A stretch of DNA of 41,842 bases, from positions 1 to 41,842 of the forward strand of contig CACENJ010000010.1 of assembly GCA_902560855.1 (NCBI GenBank), given 5' to 3'. A program made the position numbers and the translations under genes. The DNA comes from an uncultured Pelagibacteraceae bacterium. Lineage in GTDB: Bacteria; Pseudomonadota; Alphaproteobacteria; Pelagibacterales; Pelagibacteraceae. Under the pieces are notes generated by a model that had not been told where the DNA came from, did not search any database, and was given only the letters and a program-made list of their open reading frames with translations. Positions 41,644-41,842 of the stretch are shown here, one piece after another. How positions within the stretch are numbered: the first letter of the stretch is position 1; every line of letters starts with the position of its first letter.

Positions 41644-41842
41644 ATGATCCAAACTTTTTCTGATAATTTAATTTTTAGTGCATTAAAACTCATTAAGCAT
41701 GGATATCTTGAGTTAACAAATTTTGATGGCAAAAAGTATAATTTTGGAGAAAAAAATAGAAATCTAAATGTAAGTTTAAAAATCAATAAACCAGGATTTA
41801 CTTTTAATGTAATTCGAAAAGGAAGCATTGGTCTTGCCGAGT
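41644..41842 (+). CDS. Cyclopropane-fatty-acyl-phospholipid synthase-like methyltransferase, 5' part only
   Basis: ATG 41644 opens a frame without stop to the window end (66 codons). The visible N-terminal region includes LIKHGYLELTNFDGK and ends RKGSIGLAE, matching the G-x-LGLAE segment that precedes the SAM-binding domain in cyclopropane synthases. The catalytic part is outside the window. It is third in the cassette with the FAD oxidoreductase and DUF1365. Confidence 0.8.
   Translation, partial: MIQTFSDNLIFSALKLIKHGYLELTNFDGKKYNFGEKNRNLNVSLKINKPGFTFNVIRKGSIGLAE

Overview
The window is strongly AT-rich, almost entirely coding and very compact: most gaps are under 60 bp, several genes overlap or share stop or start bases, and no gene-free stretch exceeds about 220 bp. 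Lysine-, asparagine- and isoleucine-rich proteins, many periplasmic binding-protein (ABC) transporters and a dense set of methylated-amine genes point to a streamlined marine alphaproteobacterium of the SAR11 (Pelagibacterales) type. This assignment is inferred from gene content and composition, not from a marker gene. I see no rRNA, tRNA, CRISPR array, insertion sequence or phage gene.

Layout. (1) 1-2900, minus: a ribose/sugar-type ABC system (binding protein, then a double-NBD ATPase cut by the window edge). (2) 3117-4636: two small secreted proteins of unknown function and a class II aldolase/adducin-like protein. (3) 4663-12242: a beta-keto acid cleavage enzyme (BKACE), then on the minus strand proX-proW-proV-SDR-Ntn hydrolase, then a divergent gamma-butyrobetaine dioxygenase. 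I read this as a carnitine uptake, synthesis and breakdown island. (4) 12245-14146: a glycerophosphodiesterase, a 40-codon membrane peptide and an SGNH hydrolase. (5) 14161-22119, minus: a second ProX/ProW pair without its own ATPase, an aldehyde dehydrogenase, a dimethylglycine/sarcosine dehydrogenase-like flavoprotein, betaine-homocysteine methyltransferase and a beta-hydroxyacid dehydrogenase. This is glycine betaine demethylation. (6) 22179-30902, plus: an Asp/Glu racemase-like protein, an ectoine-hydrolase-like M24 protein, a four-gene Pot-type ABC importer and a FadN-like beta-oxidation fusion. (7) 30891-32279, minus: a cyclophilin and a putative secreted metallopeptidase. (8) 32294-36275, plus: an agmatinase-family ureohydrolase, an aldehyde dehydrogenase paralogue and an NCS1 transporter. 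(9) 36354-41842: 5-oxoprolinase PxpA (minus) and PxpB/PxpC, an EamA exporter, and an FAD oxidoreductase/DUF1365/cyclopropane-synthase cassette running off the window.

How the genes fit together: regions 3 and 5 form an almost continuous route from gamma-butyrobetaine to carnitine, 3-dehydrocarnitine, glycine betaine, dimethylglycine and sarcosine, with dedicated uptake. The carnitine oxidation step (SDR) and release of betaine from its CoA ester have no canonical gene here, which makes the SDR and the serine-type Ntn hydrolase the most interesting proteins. Each of the four binding-protein genes is followed by a strong stem-loop before the next transporter gene. In three cases this looks like a partial terminator that would keep binding protein in excess over membrane subunits.
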